A stretch of DNA of 50,938 nucleotides from Pseudomonadota bacterium (lineage in GTDB: Bacteria > Pseudomonadota > Gammaproteobacteria > Burkholderiales > Burkholderiaceae_F). The notes under the pieces were generated by a model, which worked only from the letters and a program-made list of their open reading frames with translations, did not search any database and was not told the DNA's origin. The stretch's first letter is position 1; each line of letters opens with the position of its first letter. The position numbers were made by a program, and so were the translations under genes. Location: contig JAEZVV010000119.1 of the NCBI GenBank assembly GCA_023443095.1, forward strand, positions 1 through 50,938, written 5' to 3'. This document shows, in pieces, positions 31,785 through 42,380 of the stretch.

Positions 31785-32183
31785 CTAGAGGCCGAGGCGG
31801 AAGGGATCGAAGGGCGAAAGCATCAGCCCGGCGGTGGCGAGGCCGACGTAGATGAAGTTCTGCGCGGCGTTGGGGTATTGGCCAGCGACCGCCATGCCGA
31901 AGGCGAGCGAGACACACCACAGCCCGGTGAAGCACCAGGCCAGCGGCAAGGCGAAGCCGGTGGCAAGCCAGATCACGATCAGGATCTCGACCGGACCCGA
32001 GACCCGGGCGATCAGGGCGACGGCCCATCGGGGCATCCAGGTGTTGGCGAACTGGCTTTCGAAGGTCTGGACCACGCCTGCCGTGCCACCGCTGAGTTTG
32101 GGGATGGCGGTGGCGAGGAAAAGGGCGACAAAGGCCACCCTCAGGAGCAGCGAGGCGAGTGTGGGAACGAGGGCGTCGACCAT
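31785..32183 (-). CDS. DoxX-family membrane protein
   Basis: A 132-residue inner-membrane protein with four predicted helices: LLLRVAFVALFLATAI, ISGPVEILIVIWLATGF-like (written with VSGPVEILI in this copy), AWCFTGLWCVSLAFGM and NFIYVGLATAGLML. The order and the early RVAF...KL pattern fit the DoxX/DoxD-like family, whose members are linked to quinone-dependent oxidation or redox stress in various bacteria. The ATG at 32183 is preceded by GGGAGAGG. It converges with the GMC gene and diverges from metH. The specific role is unknown. Confidence 0.85.
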   Translation of the reverse strand: MVDALVPTLASLLLRVAFVALFLATAIPKLSGGTAGVVQTFESQFANTWMPRWAVALIARVSGPVEILIVIWLATGFALPLAWCFTGLWCVSLAFGMAVAGQYPNAAQNFIYVGLATAGLMLSPFDPFRLGL

Positions 32184-32310
32184 GGACCTCTCCCGGGATT
32201 GGGCGTTGCGAGCCTAACGGCTAGGTCGGCGTCGTGCCGCGGGAGCGGACCTGATGCGGGGCGAGCGTCATGCCTCTCGGTGCGCTGCCGGAAGACAGGC
32301 CCCCAAGCCC

Positions 32311-32316
32311 TACAAT
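32311..32316 (+). promoter_or_regulatory. Possible -10 element of metH
   Basis: TACAAT lies 31 bp before the metH start in the 164-bp spacer shared with the divergent DoxX gene. No good -35 hexamer stands 16-18 bp upstream. I find no cobalamin or SAH/SAM riboswitch consensus in this spacer. Confidence 0.35.
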
Positions 32317-32347
32317 GACCGCCTTCCCAGACTAGCCCTGTCTACCG

Positions 32348-36079
<3,732 letters not shown>

Positions 36080-36084
36080 CAACC

Positions 36085-36963
36085 ATGCATATCGGAATCG
36101 CGGCCAGCCGCATCTATCGCGAAGCGCCGGCGGGCGAACTGTTCGGGCTCGCGCGCGAGATTTTCCCCAGCCTGCTCGGACCGCTCGGCGCTCGCATCTC
36201 TATCGTCGGCCAGACCTACGACGCGCTGGCGGCGCAAGGCCTGATCCCGGCCGGTGCGGCGATCACCCGCCTGCCTTCGCGGCGCAAGGGCGGCGTGATC
36301 CACCTGGTGGCGGGAGTGGTCGAACGCGACGTGCCGAGCGCGATCGACGCCGCCTTTTTCCTGCTCGACCCCGACGATCCGACCTCGATCTTCCCGGAAG
36401 GCCTGGCCCTGAAGCGAGAGTGCGTGATCCACTCCCGCCCCTTTGTGTCGACGCTGGCGCATGCCCGCGAGTGGGTCGAGCTGGCGCGGATCCGCCAGGG
36501 CCTGGCGCCCCAGGCCGAACTCGATGACTGGTTCGATTTTTCCCGGCAATGTATCGCTCTGGTGGCGCACGACGCCCGCAAGTCGGACATGCTGGCCTTT
36601 GTCGAGCGTCACTTCGAGATGCTCGACGGTTTCTCCCGGCGCGTGGCCACCGGCACCACCGGTCGCCTGCTCAACGAGCTGGCGGTTGCGCGCGGCCGCA
36701 AGGATTGGGTCGAGCCCTACCAGAGCGGTCCGCGCGGCGGCGATGCCCAGATCGCACGCGAAGTCCTGGAAGGCCGCTGCCAGCGCATCCTGTTTTTCGA
36801 GGACGCCCACGTGGCGCGCGAACACGAGGCCGACATCCAGCTGCTCGAGCGCTCGGCCCGGATCCGCTCCGAACAGACGATGTGTTTGTCGGATCCGCTC
36901 ACTGCCGAGCGCTGGGCGGCAACGATCGAGCGGCGGCAAGCCGCCGCCCGCGGCTGGGCTTAA
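36085..36963 (+). CDS. Tandem methylglyoxal-synthase-like domain protein
   Basis: A 292-residue protein, about twice the length of MgsA (roughly 150). The C-terminal half is a clear methylglyoxal synthase domain: CIALVAHDARKSDMLAFVE (H162), RVATGTTGRLLNEL, SGPRGGDAQIAREVLEG with the catalytic-type D220, and H247 in REHEADIQLLER. MgsA converts dihydroxyacetone phosphate to methylglyoxal plus phosphate. The N-terminal half aligns with the later part of the same fold (KGGVIHLVAGV, AAFFLLDPDDPTSIFPEG, ALKRECVIHSRPFVSTLAHA) but lacks the catalytic Asp, so it looks like an inactive repeat. The ATG follows metH by five bases; shared transcription is likely. Activity on dihydroxyacetone phosphate is inferred. 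Confidence 0.85.
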   Translation: MHIGIAASRIYREAPAGELFGLAREIFPSLLGPLGARISIVGQTYDALAAQGLIPAGAAITRLPSRRKGGVIHLVAGVVERDVPSAIDAAFFLLDPDDPTSIFPEGLALKRECVIHSRPFVSTLAHAREWVELARIRQGLAPQAELDDWFDFSRQCIALVAHDARKSDMLAFVERHFEMLDGFSRRVATGTTGRLLNELAVARGRKDWVEPYQSGPRGGDAQIAREVLEGRCQRILFFEDAHVAREHEADIQLLERSARIRSEQTMCLSDPLTAERWAATIERRQAAARGWA

Positions 36964-37202
36964 CGGTTGGCGACTTCGCCGCCGACGATGCCACCAACCA
37001 CGGCGCCGGCACCGATGGCAATCGCTTTGCCGGTGCCGCCGCCCACCAGCGAACCGAGCGCGGCGCCAGTGACGCCGCCCACCACTTGCCCGGTCATGCG
37101 GCGCTTGTCGGCCTCGCTCATGTTGTCGTAACTGGCGCAGCCTGAGAGCGTGGGCAGGGCGGCGACCAGGACCGTCGAAGCGACGAGGGTGCGAAGCTTC
37201 AT
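36960..37202 (-). CDS. Glycine-zipper lipoprotein
   Basis: An 80-residue lipoprotein. The signal ends in the lipobox LSGC, so the mature protein is lipidated at that Cys. Mature residues are short and polar (ASYDNMSEADKRRMTGQ), then a run of GxxxG-type repeats (GGVTGAALGSLVGGGTG and GAGAVVGGIVGG) forms a glycine-zipper membrane segment like that of SlyB/OsmB-type outer-membrane lipoproteins. Its stop codon overlaps that of the convergent methylglyoxal-synthase-like gene. The start at 37202 is favoured over an upstream frame extension because it begins the signal peptide directly. It probably stabilises the envelope. Confidence 0.9.
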   Translation of the reverse strand: MKLRTLVASTVLVAALPTLSGCASYDNMSEADKRRMTGQVVGGVTGAALGSLVGGGTGKAIAIGAGAVVGGIVGGEVANR

Positions 37203-37212
37203 GGCGTTCTCC

Positions 37213-37629
37213 TTATTGGCGCGGACGGTTGGCGTAGGCGGTGACTTCCTCAAAGCTGAGCACGCCGTCGCGGTTGGTGTCGGCCTCGAAGAACTCCCAG
37301 ACCTTGTCGCTGGCGACTTCGGACAGAGACAGCTTGCCGTCGCCGTCGCGGTCGGCGCGCTTGAAGCGGGCCGGGTCGTGGCGCGGCAGCTCCTCGATCA
37401 CGAGAAAGCCGTCGCGGTTCTTGTCGTAGGCCGCAAACACCAGGATCGCGTCGCCGACGATTTCGTCGACGTCGACGACGCCGTTCTTGTCGGCGTCGGC
37501 GCGGTCGAACGCAGCGCGCAGATTGGCCGAGCGGCTTGTGTCCGGTTGCGCCGTGGCAGAACCGGTCACGATCGCCACGGCCGCGGCGCAAGCGACCAGC
37601 GCGGTCGCCAAAACAGGACGGGTCTTCAT
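37213..37629 (-). CDS. Exported EF-hand calcium-binding protein
   Basis: A 138-residue protein with a Sec signal peptide (about residues 1-27, ending SATAQ) and four EF-hand calcium loops spaced like calmodulin: DRADADKNGVVDVDE, AAYDKNRDGFLVIEE, KRADRDGDGKLSLSE and EADTNRDGVLSFEE. Each has the D-x-D/N-x-D/N-G pattern with Glu at position 12, so all four should bind calcium. It should act in the periplasm or outside the cell as a calcium buffer or sensor; no enzymatic domain is present. It sits 10 bp upstream of the glycine-zipper lipoprotein on the same strand, probably in one transcript. The ATG at 37629 is preceded by GGAGG. Confidence 0.92.
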   Translation of the reverse strand: MKTRPVLATALVACAAAVAIVTGSATAQPDTSRSANLRAAFDRADADKNGVVDVDEIVGDAILVFAAYDKNRDGFLVIEELPRHDPARFKRADRDGDGKLSLSEVASDKVWEFFEADTNRDGVLSFEEVTAYANRPRQ

Positions 37630-37718
37630 CGAGCCTCCTTGTGAGCCTGGGCAGAAGTGCCACCTGCCAAGTCTAGGAGCGGGGTGGGGCAGCGGTCGGC
37701 CCGCCTTGGGCAATCCGC

Positions 37719-38903
37719 TCAGCCCGCGGCGCGCAGCGGGGCGGGCGAGTCGGCCGTGATGCTGCAGTTGCGGCCGGCACGTTTGGCCCGCAACAAGGCC
37801 GCGTCGGCACGCGCCAGCAGGGCGGCGGCTGATTCGATGCCGTCCCAGGCGGCGATTCCGGCCGAGAAGGTCTGCCGTTCGGGCATCAGCGGTCGCAACC
37901 TTTCGATCATCGCGGCAGCGTCGAGCGCCGAGGAGCCGGGCAGTACCAGGGTGAACTCCTCGCCGCCGTAACGTGCGAACAGGTCGCCGCCCCGGAGCTC
38001 GGGTTGCCAAGCCAGTGCCATGTCGCGCAGCAAGGCGTCGCCGGCGGCGTGCCCGCGCAAGTCGTTGAAGAGTTTGAAGTGGTCGAGGTCGATCATGACC
38101 AGGCTCAGCGGTTCGCGTTCGCGCCCGGCCCGCACCAGTTCGCGCGGCAGCCGGTGGTCGAGGCCGCGCCGGTTGGTGATGCCGGTCAGCGCGTCCTGCT
38201 CAACCAGCTCCCCGAGGCGGGCCAGCAGACGCTCGTTCTGGCGCCGGGTGCGGACCGCCATCCACGCGGCCGAGCCCGCCAGGACGAGCGCCAGAGTGCT
38301 GAATGCCGCCAGCAGCGCCTGCGCGAACTGGTTGGTCTGTTGCGCTTCCCGTACATGGCCGCGGGTCTGCTCCGACAAGGCCTGCACCAGTTCGCCAAGC
38401 TCCTGGTCGAAGGCATCGAAAAGCGGGGCGCTGCGTTCGATCAACCGGCGGCTTGCGGTGTGAGCGGACTGCTGACCGCGGGCGATCGCTTCGAGCGTGG
38501 TCAGAGTGGTCGTTCCCAGCTCGGTCAAGGAGCTTCGAAGGCTCTCGAGCTCACTGCGCTCGGGGGCGAGTTCGGCCAGCTGGTCGAGCCGGCTCTCGAT
38601 GGCGGCGAGCGAATGCCTGAGCCCGTTGAAATCGAGGTGTTCGGTTAAGGGTTCGGTGTCGGCGTGGTTCAGGACCTCGAGCAGGAGGCCGGCCTCCCAG
38701 GCGCGCAGTTCGGTGGCGAGCTGCTGGATCTCGAGCGTCAGCTGGCCGATCTGATTCGAGCGGTTGAAGCGGAGGTACGAATCGCTGTCGATCGACAGCG
38801 CGCGCAAGGCCAGGGCCACGCCGGCCGCCATGAAGGCGAGCGCCACTCCGCCTGCCAGCAGCTGGCGCAGGGCAGCACCACGAACGAACCGCGCGAATGC
38901 CAT
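37719..38903 (-). CDS. Membrane diguanylate cyclase (GGDEF)
   Basis: A 394-residue protein. Helices at about 10-33 and 190-210 frame a periplasmic helical sensor region (about 35-185) rich in Leu/Glu heptads. The C-terminal GGDEF domain begins near DALTGITNRRGLDHRL and has RYGGEEFTLVLP, with the active motif GGEEF at 313-317, so it should make c-di-GMP from two GTP. The inhibitory I-site RxxD is intact (R304-GG-D307, five residues ahead), implying product inhibition. The ATG at 38903 starts MAFARFVRG. Its product could feed PelD, encoded about 8 kb away; this is inference. Confidence 0.93.
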   Translation of the reverse strand: MAFARFVRGAALRQLLAGGVALAFMAAGVALALRALSIDSDSYLRFNRSNQIGQLTLEIQQLATELRAWEAGLLLEVLNHADTEPLTEHLDFNGLRHSLAAIESRLDQLAELAPERSELESLRSSLTELGTTTLTTLEAIARGQQSAHTASRRLIERSAPLFDAFDQELGELVQALSEQTRGHVREAQQTNQFAQALLAAFSTLALVLAGSAAWMAVRTRRQNERLLARLGELVEQDALTGITNRRGLDHRLPRELVRAGREREPLSLVMIDLDHFKLFNDLRGHAAGDALLRDMALAWQPELRGGDLFARYGGEEFTLVLPGSSALDAAAMIERLRPLMPERQTFSAGIAAWDGIESAAALLARADAALLRAKRAGRNCSITADSPAPLRAAG

Positions 38904-38913
38904 CGCCGGACGC

Positions 38914-39249
38914 TCAGATCCCCCAGGTGACCTCGACTGACTTCTTGCGGGCAGCACGCAGCATTTCCACCAGCGGCCAGGTGCGCTGCGCGAGGGTGAT
39001 GGCGCGCGGCGGCGCCGCGCCGTCGCCCGCGCGGTCGGCGAGCTCGGCCTGGTCGTCGGCGGCCTTGTCGCGCTCTCGTTCGGCCTCGACCGCCGCTTCG
39101 ATGGCGGCCAAGGCCGCAGGAACATCGTCGGCGACGATCACACCGCGCGGCGCTTCCGCGCGGCCCAGAATTTCGAAAACCCGGCGGGCAGTTTCGGCGA
39201 ACATGAAAATCTCGCCGGCCGCTTTGGAGCGGAAAACGACCAGTGCCAT
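38914..39249 (-). CDS. DUF1840 family protein
   Basis: A 111-residue protein whose start MALVVFRSKAAGEIFMFAETA and later SLAQR-like ITLAQRTWPLVEMLRAA match the DUF1840 family of Betaproteobacteria. The middle is a charged Glu/Asp/Ala linker (EAERERDKAADDQAEL). No function is assigned. It has no membrane segment. The ATG at 39249 stands eight bases after AGGAGG; an upstream in-frame GTG overlaps that site and is therefore not chosen. It lies 10 bp upstream of the diguanylate cyclase on the same strand and diverges from the bTHX gene. Confidence 0.88.
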   Translation of the reverse strand: MALVVFRSKAAGEIFMFAETARRVFEILGRAEAPRGVIVADDVPAALAAIEAAVEAERERDKAADDQAELADRAGDGAAPPRAITLAQRTWPLVEMLRAARKKSVEVTWGI

Positions 39250-39338
39250 GACAAGCACCTCCTGTGGCCATTGTAAAAGGGCTGGTGAATATACTGATGC
39301 GGACCGTCAAGCCGGCGGCAAAACTCATGGAGGCAGGC

Positions 39339-39476
39339 ATGGGCAAGGGCGATTCGCGCACCCGGCGCGGCAAGATCTATCAGGGCAGCTTCGGCAAGAC
39401 GCGTCCGCATCGACCGCCCAAGAAGGCCGAGCCGGCGCCCGCACCGGCTGCACCCGTTCGCGGGCGGCCACGCTGA
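39339..39476 (+). CDS. 30S ribosomal protein bTHX
   Basis: A 45-residue basic protein beginning MGKGDSRTRRGKIYQGSFGK, which matches the bTHX (Thx) family that binds near the top of the 30S head in Thermus and is present in many Proteobacteria. The conserved core is GKGDxRTxRGKI...G(T/S)FGxxRPxxxxK; here a Pro/Ala-rich tail follows. The ATG at 39339 follows GGAGGCAGGC; a longer in-frame opening from 39264 lacks a ribosome-binding site and would add unrelated residues. It is cytoplasmic and ribosome-associated. Such short genes are often missed, but the match is clear. Confidence 0.87.
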   Translation: MGKGDSRTRRGKIYQGSFGKTRPHRPPKKAEPAPAPAAPVRGRPR

Positions 39477-39483
39477 TCGAGAA

Positions 39484-40059
39484 TTGAGCGTCAACCGGTT
39501 GGGCGGCGGCGGGAGCCGTCGTGGGGTGGTGTTCCTGCTGGCGCTGCTGCTGGCGGGCTGCAACCCGTGGAACTGGCGCGAGATCCGCGCCGCCGACGGC
39601 AGCTGGACCGCCGCTTTGCCGGACCGGCCGCGGCTTGAGAGCCGCGACATCGATGCAGCCGGCACCCGCCTCCGCCTGAGCATGAGTTCGACCGGCGTGG
39701 GCGGCACCTTGTTTGCCATCGGCGAAGCCGAGCTGCCGCCGGCGCTGGCGGCCGATCCGCAAGCCCGCGAGCGCCTGCTGGCGTGGCTGAGTGCCCAGCT
39801 CTTGAGCAATGTCGCCGCCACCGATGTCGCGCACGAAGCCGCGACCCTGCTGCTGCCGTCGGGTCGCGAGCTGCTCTTGGGGCGGGCGGTGCAGGCGCAG
39901 GCCAGGCTGGGGCCGCAGCATCGAGTCGGCCGCGTCTACGCGCGCTGGTTCATCGTCGATCGCCACCTGTACCAGCTGGTAGTGCTGGGCGCCGACGGCG
40001 AACTGCCCCCGGAGGTCGTCGACAACTTCTTCCTGTCTTTCCGCCTTTCGCCGCCTTGA
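39484..40059 (+). CDS. Lipoprotein of unknown function
   Basis: A 191-residue protein with an N-terminal signal and the lipobox LLAGC (Cys about residue 26), so it should be membrane-anchored by lipid. The mature part is about 165 residues and shows alternating patches such as WTAALPDRPRLESRDID, GTLFAIGEAELPPAL and ARWFIVDRHLYQLVVLG, suggesting a beta-rich fold. I recognise no family. The start is a TTG at 39484 with only a weak purine stretch before it; the only other in-frame starts would remove most of the signal. It follows bTHX by 7 bp and precedes the TIR gene. Confidence 0.72.
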   Translation: MSVNRLGGGGSRRGVVFLLALLLAGCNPWNWREIRAADGSWTAALPDRPRLESRDIDAAGTRLRLSMSSTGVGGTLFAIGEAELPPALAADPQARERLLAWLSAQLLSNVAATDVAHEAATLLLPSGRELLLGRAVQAQARLGPQHRVGRVYARWFIVDRHLYQLVVLGADGELPPEVVDNFFLSFRLSPP

Positions 40060-40199
40060 GTGGGCGGCCACGGCCGGCAAAACGGGAAAATCCGGCGCAT
40101 ATGCGGTATTTGCCGGATCCGGGCGGAGAACTCTCTTCCTTCGGGGCCGGGCTGCAACCGATACTGGTTCGACGAAGCCTTTCCTGCAGGAGGGCCGTC

Positions 40200-40829
40200 A
40201 TGGGCGGGATCTTCGTTAGCTACCGGCGCCGCGACAGCGGCGAACGCGCGATGCGTCTGGCGCAGGCCCTGGTTCGCGCTTTTGGCCGCGAGCAAGTCCT
40301 GTTCGACGTCGAGGCCCTTCGCGCCGACGAGAATTTCGCCGCGGCCATTGCCGCTGCTGCCGATGCCAGCACCCTGTCGCTGGTGCTGATAGGTCCGGGC
40401 TGGCTCGCGGCGAGCGACCGGTCCGGTCGTCGCTGCCTGGACCGCGACGATGACCTGGTGCGCCTTGAAGTGGCCGCGGCTTTGGCCCGGCCGGCTCCGG
40501 TCCTGCTGGTGCTGGTGGGCGGCGCGGCGCGGCCGGCGGCCGAAGACTTGCCCGCCGACTTGTCAGGGCTGGCTCAGATCGAGGCGGTGGTGCTGTCGGA
40601 TGCGCGCTGGGGGGCGGATCTCGAGCGCCTGCTGCTTGCGATCGAGGCGGCGGGCGGGCCACCGCGCCTAAAACCCGGCGGGACGCCCGCGGTGCGGCTG
40701 AGTTTCCACTGGGTGGCGCTGGCCGCGGCGCTGCTGCTGATCGCCCTGGTGTGGCTGGGGCTGGGGACAGCCTGGGAGGCCGATGGAGCGGTAACCGCAC
40801 TCGCGCCGGTGAGTGTCCACACCCCTTAG
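40200..40829 (+). CDS. TIR-domain protein with C-terminal membrane anchor
   Basis: A 209-residue protein. Residues 3-150 form a TIR-like domain: IFVSYRRRDSGERAMRLAQA (box 1), VLFDVEALRADENFAAAI, SLVLIGPGWLAA and a Glu in DDDLVRLEVAAAL (E90) at the usual position of the NAD-cleaving glutamate. One membrane helix (about 170-190) is followed by a short tail. The ATG at 40200 stands after GGAGG at 40189-40193. Bacterial TIR proteins cleave NAD+ or make signal nucleotides in anti-phage systems, but many have other roles; here no partner effector or sensor is adjacent. The stop overlaps the comM stop on the other strand. Confidence 0.82.
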   Translation: MGGIFVSYRRRDSGERAMRLAQALVRAFGREQVLFDVEALRADENFAAAIAAAADASTLSLVLIGPGWLAASDRSGRRCLDRDDDLVRLEVAAALARPAPVLLVLVGGAARPAAEDLPADLSGLAQIEAVVLSDARWGADLERLLLAIEAAGGPPRLKPGGTPAVRLSFHWVALAAALLLIALVWLGLGTAWEADGAVTALAPVSVHTP

Positions 40830-42358
40830 TCGCGGCGGCCCAGGGCGCGCCGGGCCTGGATCGCCTCGGCCACGTGGGCGGTGTTGAGTTTGTCTTCGCC
40901 GGCGAGGTCGGCAATGCTGCGCGCGAGCTTGAGCACGCGGTGGTAGGACCGTGCCGACCACCCCAGACGCTGGCTGGCGGCGTGCAGCAACTGTTTGACC
41001 ACGCCTTCGGGGCGGCAGGCGCGTTCGATCTCGATGCCGGCGAGTGCCTCGTTGGGCTTGCCCTGGCGGGCCAGCGCCCGGTTGCGCGCGCGCTCGACCC
41101 GCTCGGCGACGACGGAGCTGGGTTCGCCGTCGGGCAGAGCCGTGAGTTCGTCGCCGCTGAGGGCCGGCACGTCGACCCGCATGTCGATGCGGTCGAGCAG
41201 AGGGCCGGAGATCCGCTCCTGGTAGCGGGCGACCTGGTCCGGCGTGCAGCGGCAGGCCTGGCGGAGGTCGCCGCGCCAGCCGCAGGGACAGGGGTTCATC
41301 GCCGCCACCAGCTGGAAGCGCGCCGGGAACTCGACGTGACGGCCGGCGCGGGCGATTGCGATGCGGCCGGACTCGAGCGGCTCGCGCATGGCTTCCAGGA
41401 CGCGACGGTCGAACTCCGGCAGTTCATCGAGGAAAAGCACCCCGCGATCGGCGAGCGAGATCTCGCCCGGCTGCGGTGGGTTGCCGCCGCCGACCAGGGC
41501 GACCGGGCTGGCGCTGTGGTGCGGCGCCCGGAACGGCCGCTCGGCCCAGTGTTGCGGCGAGAACTGGCCGGCCAGCGACAGGACCGCGGCCGATTCGAGC
41601 GCCTCGTCGGTGCTCATCGGCGGCAGGATGCCGGGCAGGCGCTGTGCCAGCATGGTCTTCCCGGTGCCGGGCGGGCCCGACAGCAGCAGGCTGTGGCCAC
41701 CGGTGGCGGCGATCTCCAGCGCCCGCTTGGCAGTGGCCTGGCCCTTGACGTCGGCGAGGTCGGCGTAAGCCGGGCGGCCGATGCGGGCGGTGGCGTCGTG
41801 CCGTTGCAGCGGAGCGGCGTGTTCGTCGCCGGCTTCGTGTGCGAGGTGCGCCACCACCTCGGCCAGGCTTGCGGCCGGGAAAATCGGAATCGTTCCGACC
41901 AGGGCTGCCTCGTCGGCGTTGGCGGCGGGCAGGATGAAGGCGCGCGGGAGATTGTTCTGCGCCGCCTTGGCCAGCGCGTAGGTCATCGCCAGCACTCCCC
42001 GCACCGGGCGCAGTTCGCCCGACAGCGACAGCTCGCCCGCGAACTCGTAGCGTGACAGGTGGCGGGTCGGAATCTGGCCGCTGGCGGCCAAGATGCCGAT
42101 CGCGATCGGCAGGTCGAAGCGCCCCGATTCCTTGGGCAGGTCGGCTGGAGCAAGGTTGACCGTGATCCGCCGCGACGGGAACTCGAAACGGTTGTTCTGG
42201 ATCGCGGCGCGCACCCGCTCGCGGGCTTCCTTGACCTCGGTTTCGGGCAGGCCGACCAGGGTGAACGACGGCAGGCCGTTGGCCAGGTGCACCTCGACCG
42301 TCACTTCCGGGGCGAACATCCCGGCCAGACTGCGGGACCTGACGATCGCGAGACTCAT
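40826..42358 (-). CDS. comM: ComM/YifB AAA+ helicase (Mg-chelatase-like)
   Basis: A 510-residue AAA+ protein. ComM is a hexameric helicase that extends branch migration during natural transformation. The N-terminal Lon-like domain has VTVEVHLANGLPSFTLVGLP. The AAA+ module shows Walker A GPPGTGKTM, Walker B GVLFLDELPEF, and the Cys motif NPCPCGW. The C-terminal domain ends RRALGRRD. It is on the same strand as pelG, which ends 22 bp before the comM start, so pel transcription may run into it. GGGAG precedes the ATG at 42358. Confidence 0.95.
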   Translation of the reverse strand: MSLAIVRSRSLAGMFAPEVTVEVHLANGLPSFTLVGLPETEVKEARERVRAAIQNNRFEFPSRRITVNLAPADLPKESGRFDLPIAIGILAASGQIPTRHLSRYEFAGELSLSGELRPVRGVLAMTYALAKAAQNNLPRAFILPAANADEAALVGTIPIFPAASLAEVVAHLAHEAGDEHAAPLQRHDATARIGRPAYADLADVKGQATAKRALEIAATGGHSLLLSGPPGTGKTMLAQRLPGILPPMSTDEALESAAVLSLAGQFSPQHWAERPFRAPHHSASPVALVGGGNPPQPGEISLADRGVLFLDELPEFDRRVLEAMREPLESGRIAIARAGRHVEFPARFQLVAAMNPCPCGWRGDLRQACRCTPDQVARYQERISGPLLDRIDMRVDVPALSGDELTALPDGEPSSVVAERVERARNRALARQGKPNEALAGIEIERACRPEGVVKQLLHAASQRLGWSARSYHRVLKLARSIADLAGEDKLNTAHVAEAIQARRALGRRD

Positions 42359-42380
42359 CGCGGCAACTCCCGGTCGGGGT

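Noticed and set aside
32184..32347. Cobalamin or SAH riboswitch upstream of metH
   Set aside because: The spacer is only 164 bp and shared with a divergent gene. I find neither a B12 box nor the conserved SAH-riboswitch core. A covariance-model search would settle it.
39264..39338. Longer N terminus for bTHX
   Set aside because: The extra 25 codons have no ribosome-binding site and do not match the family, which starts at MGKGD.
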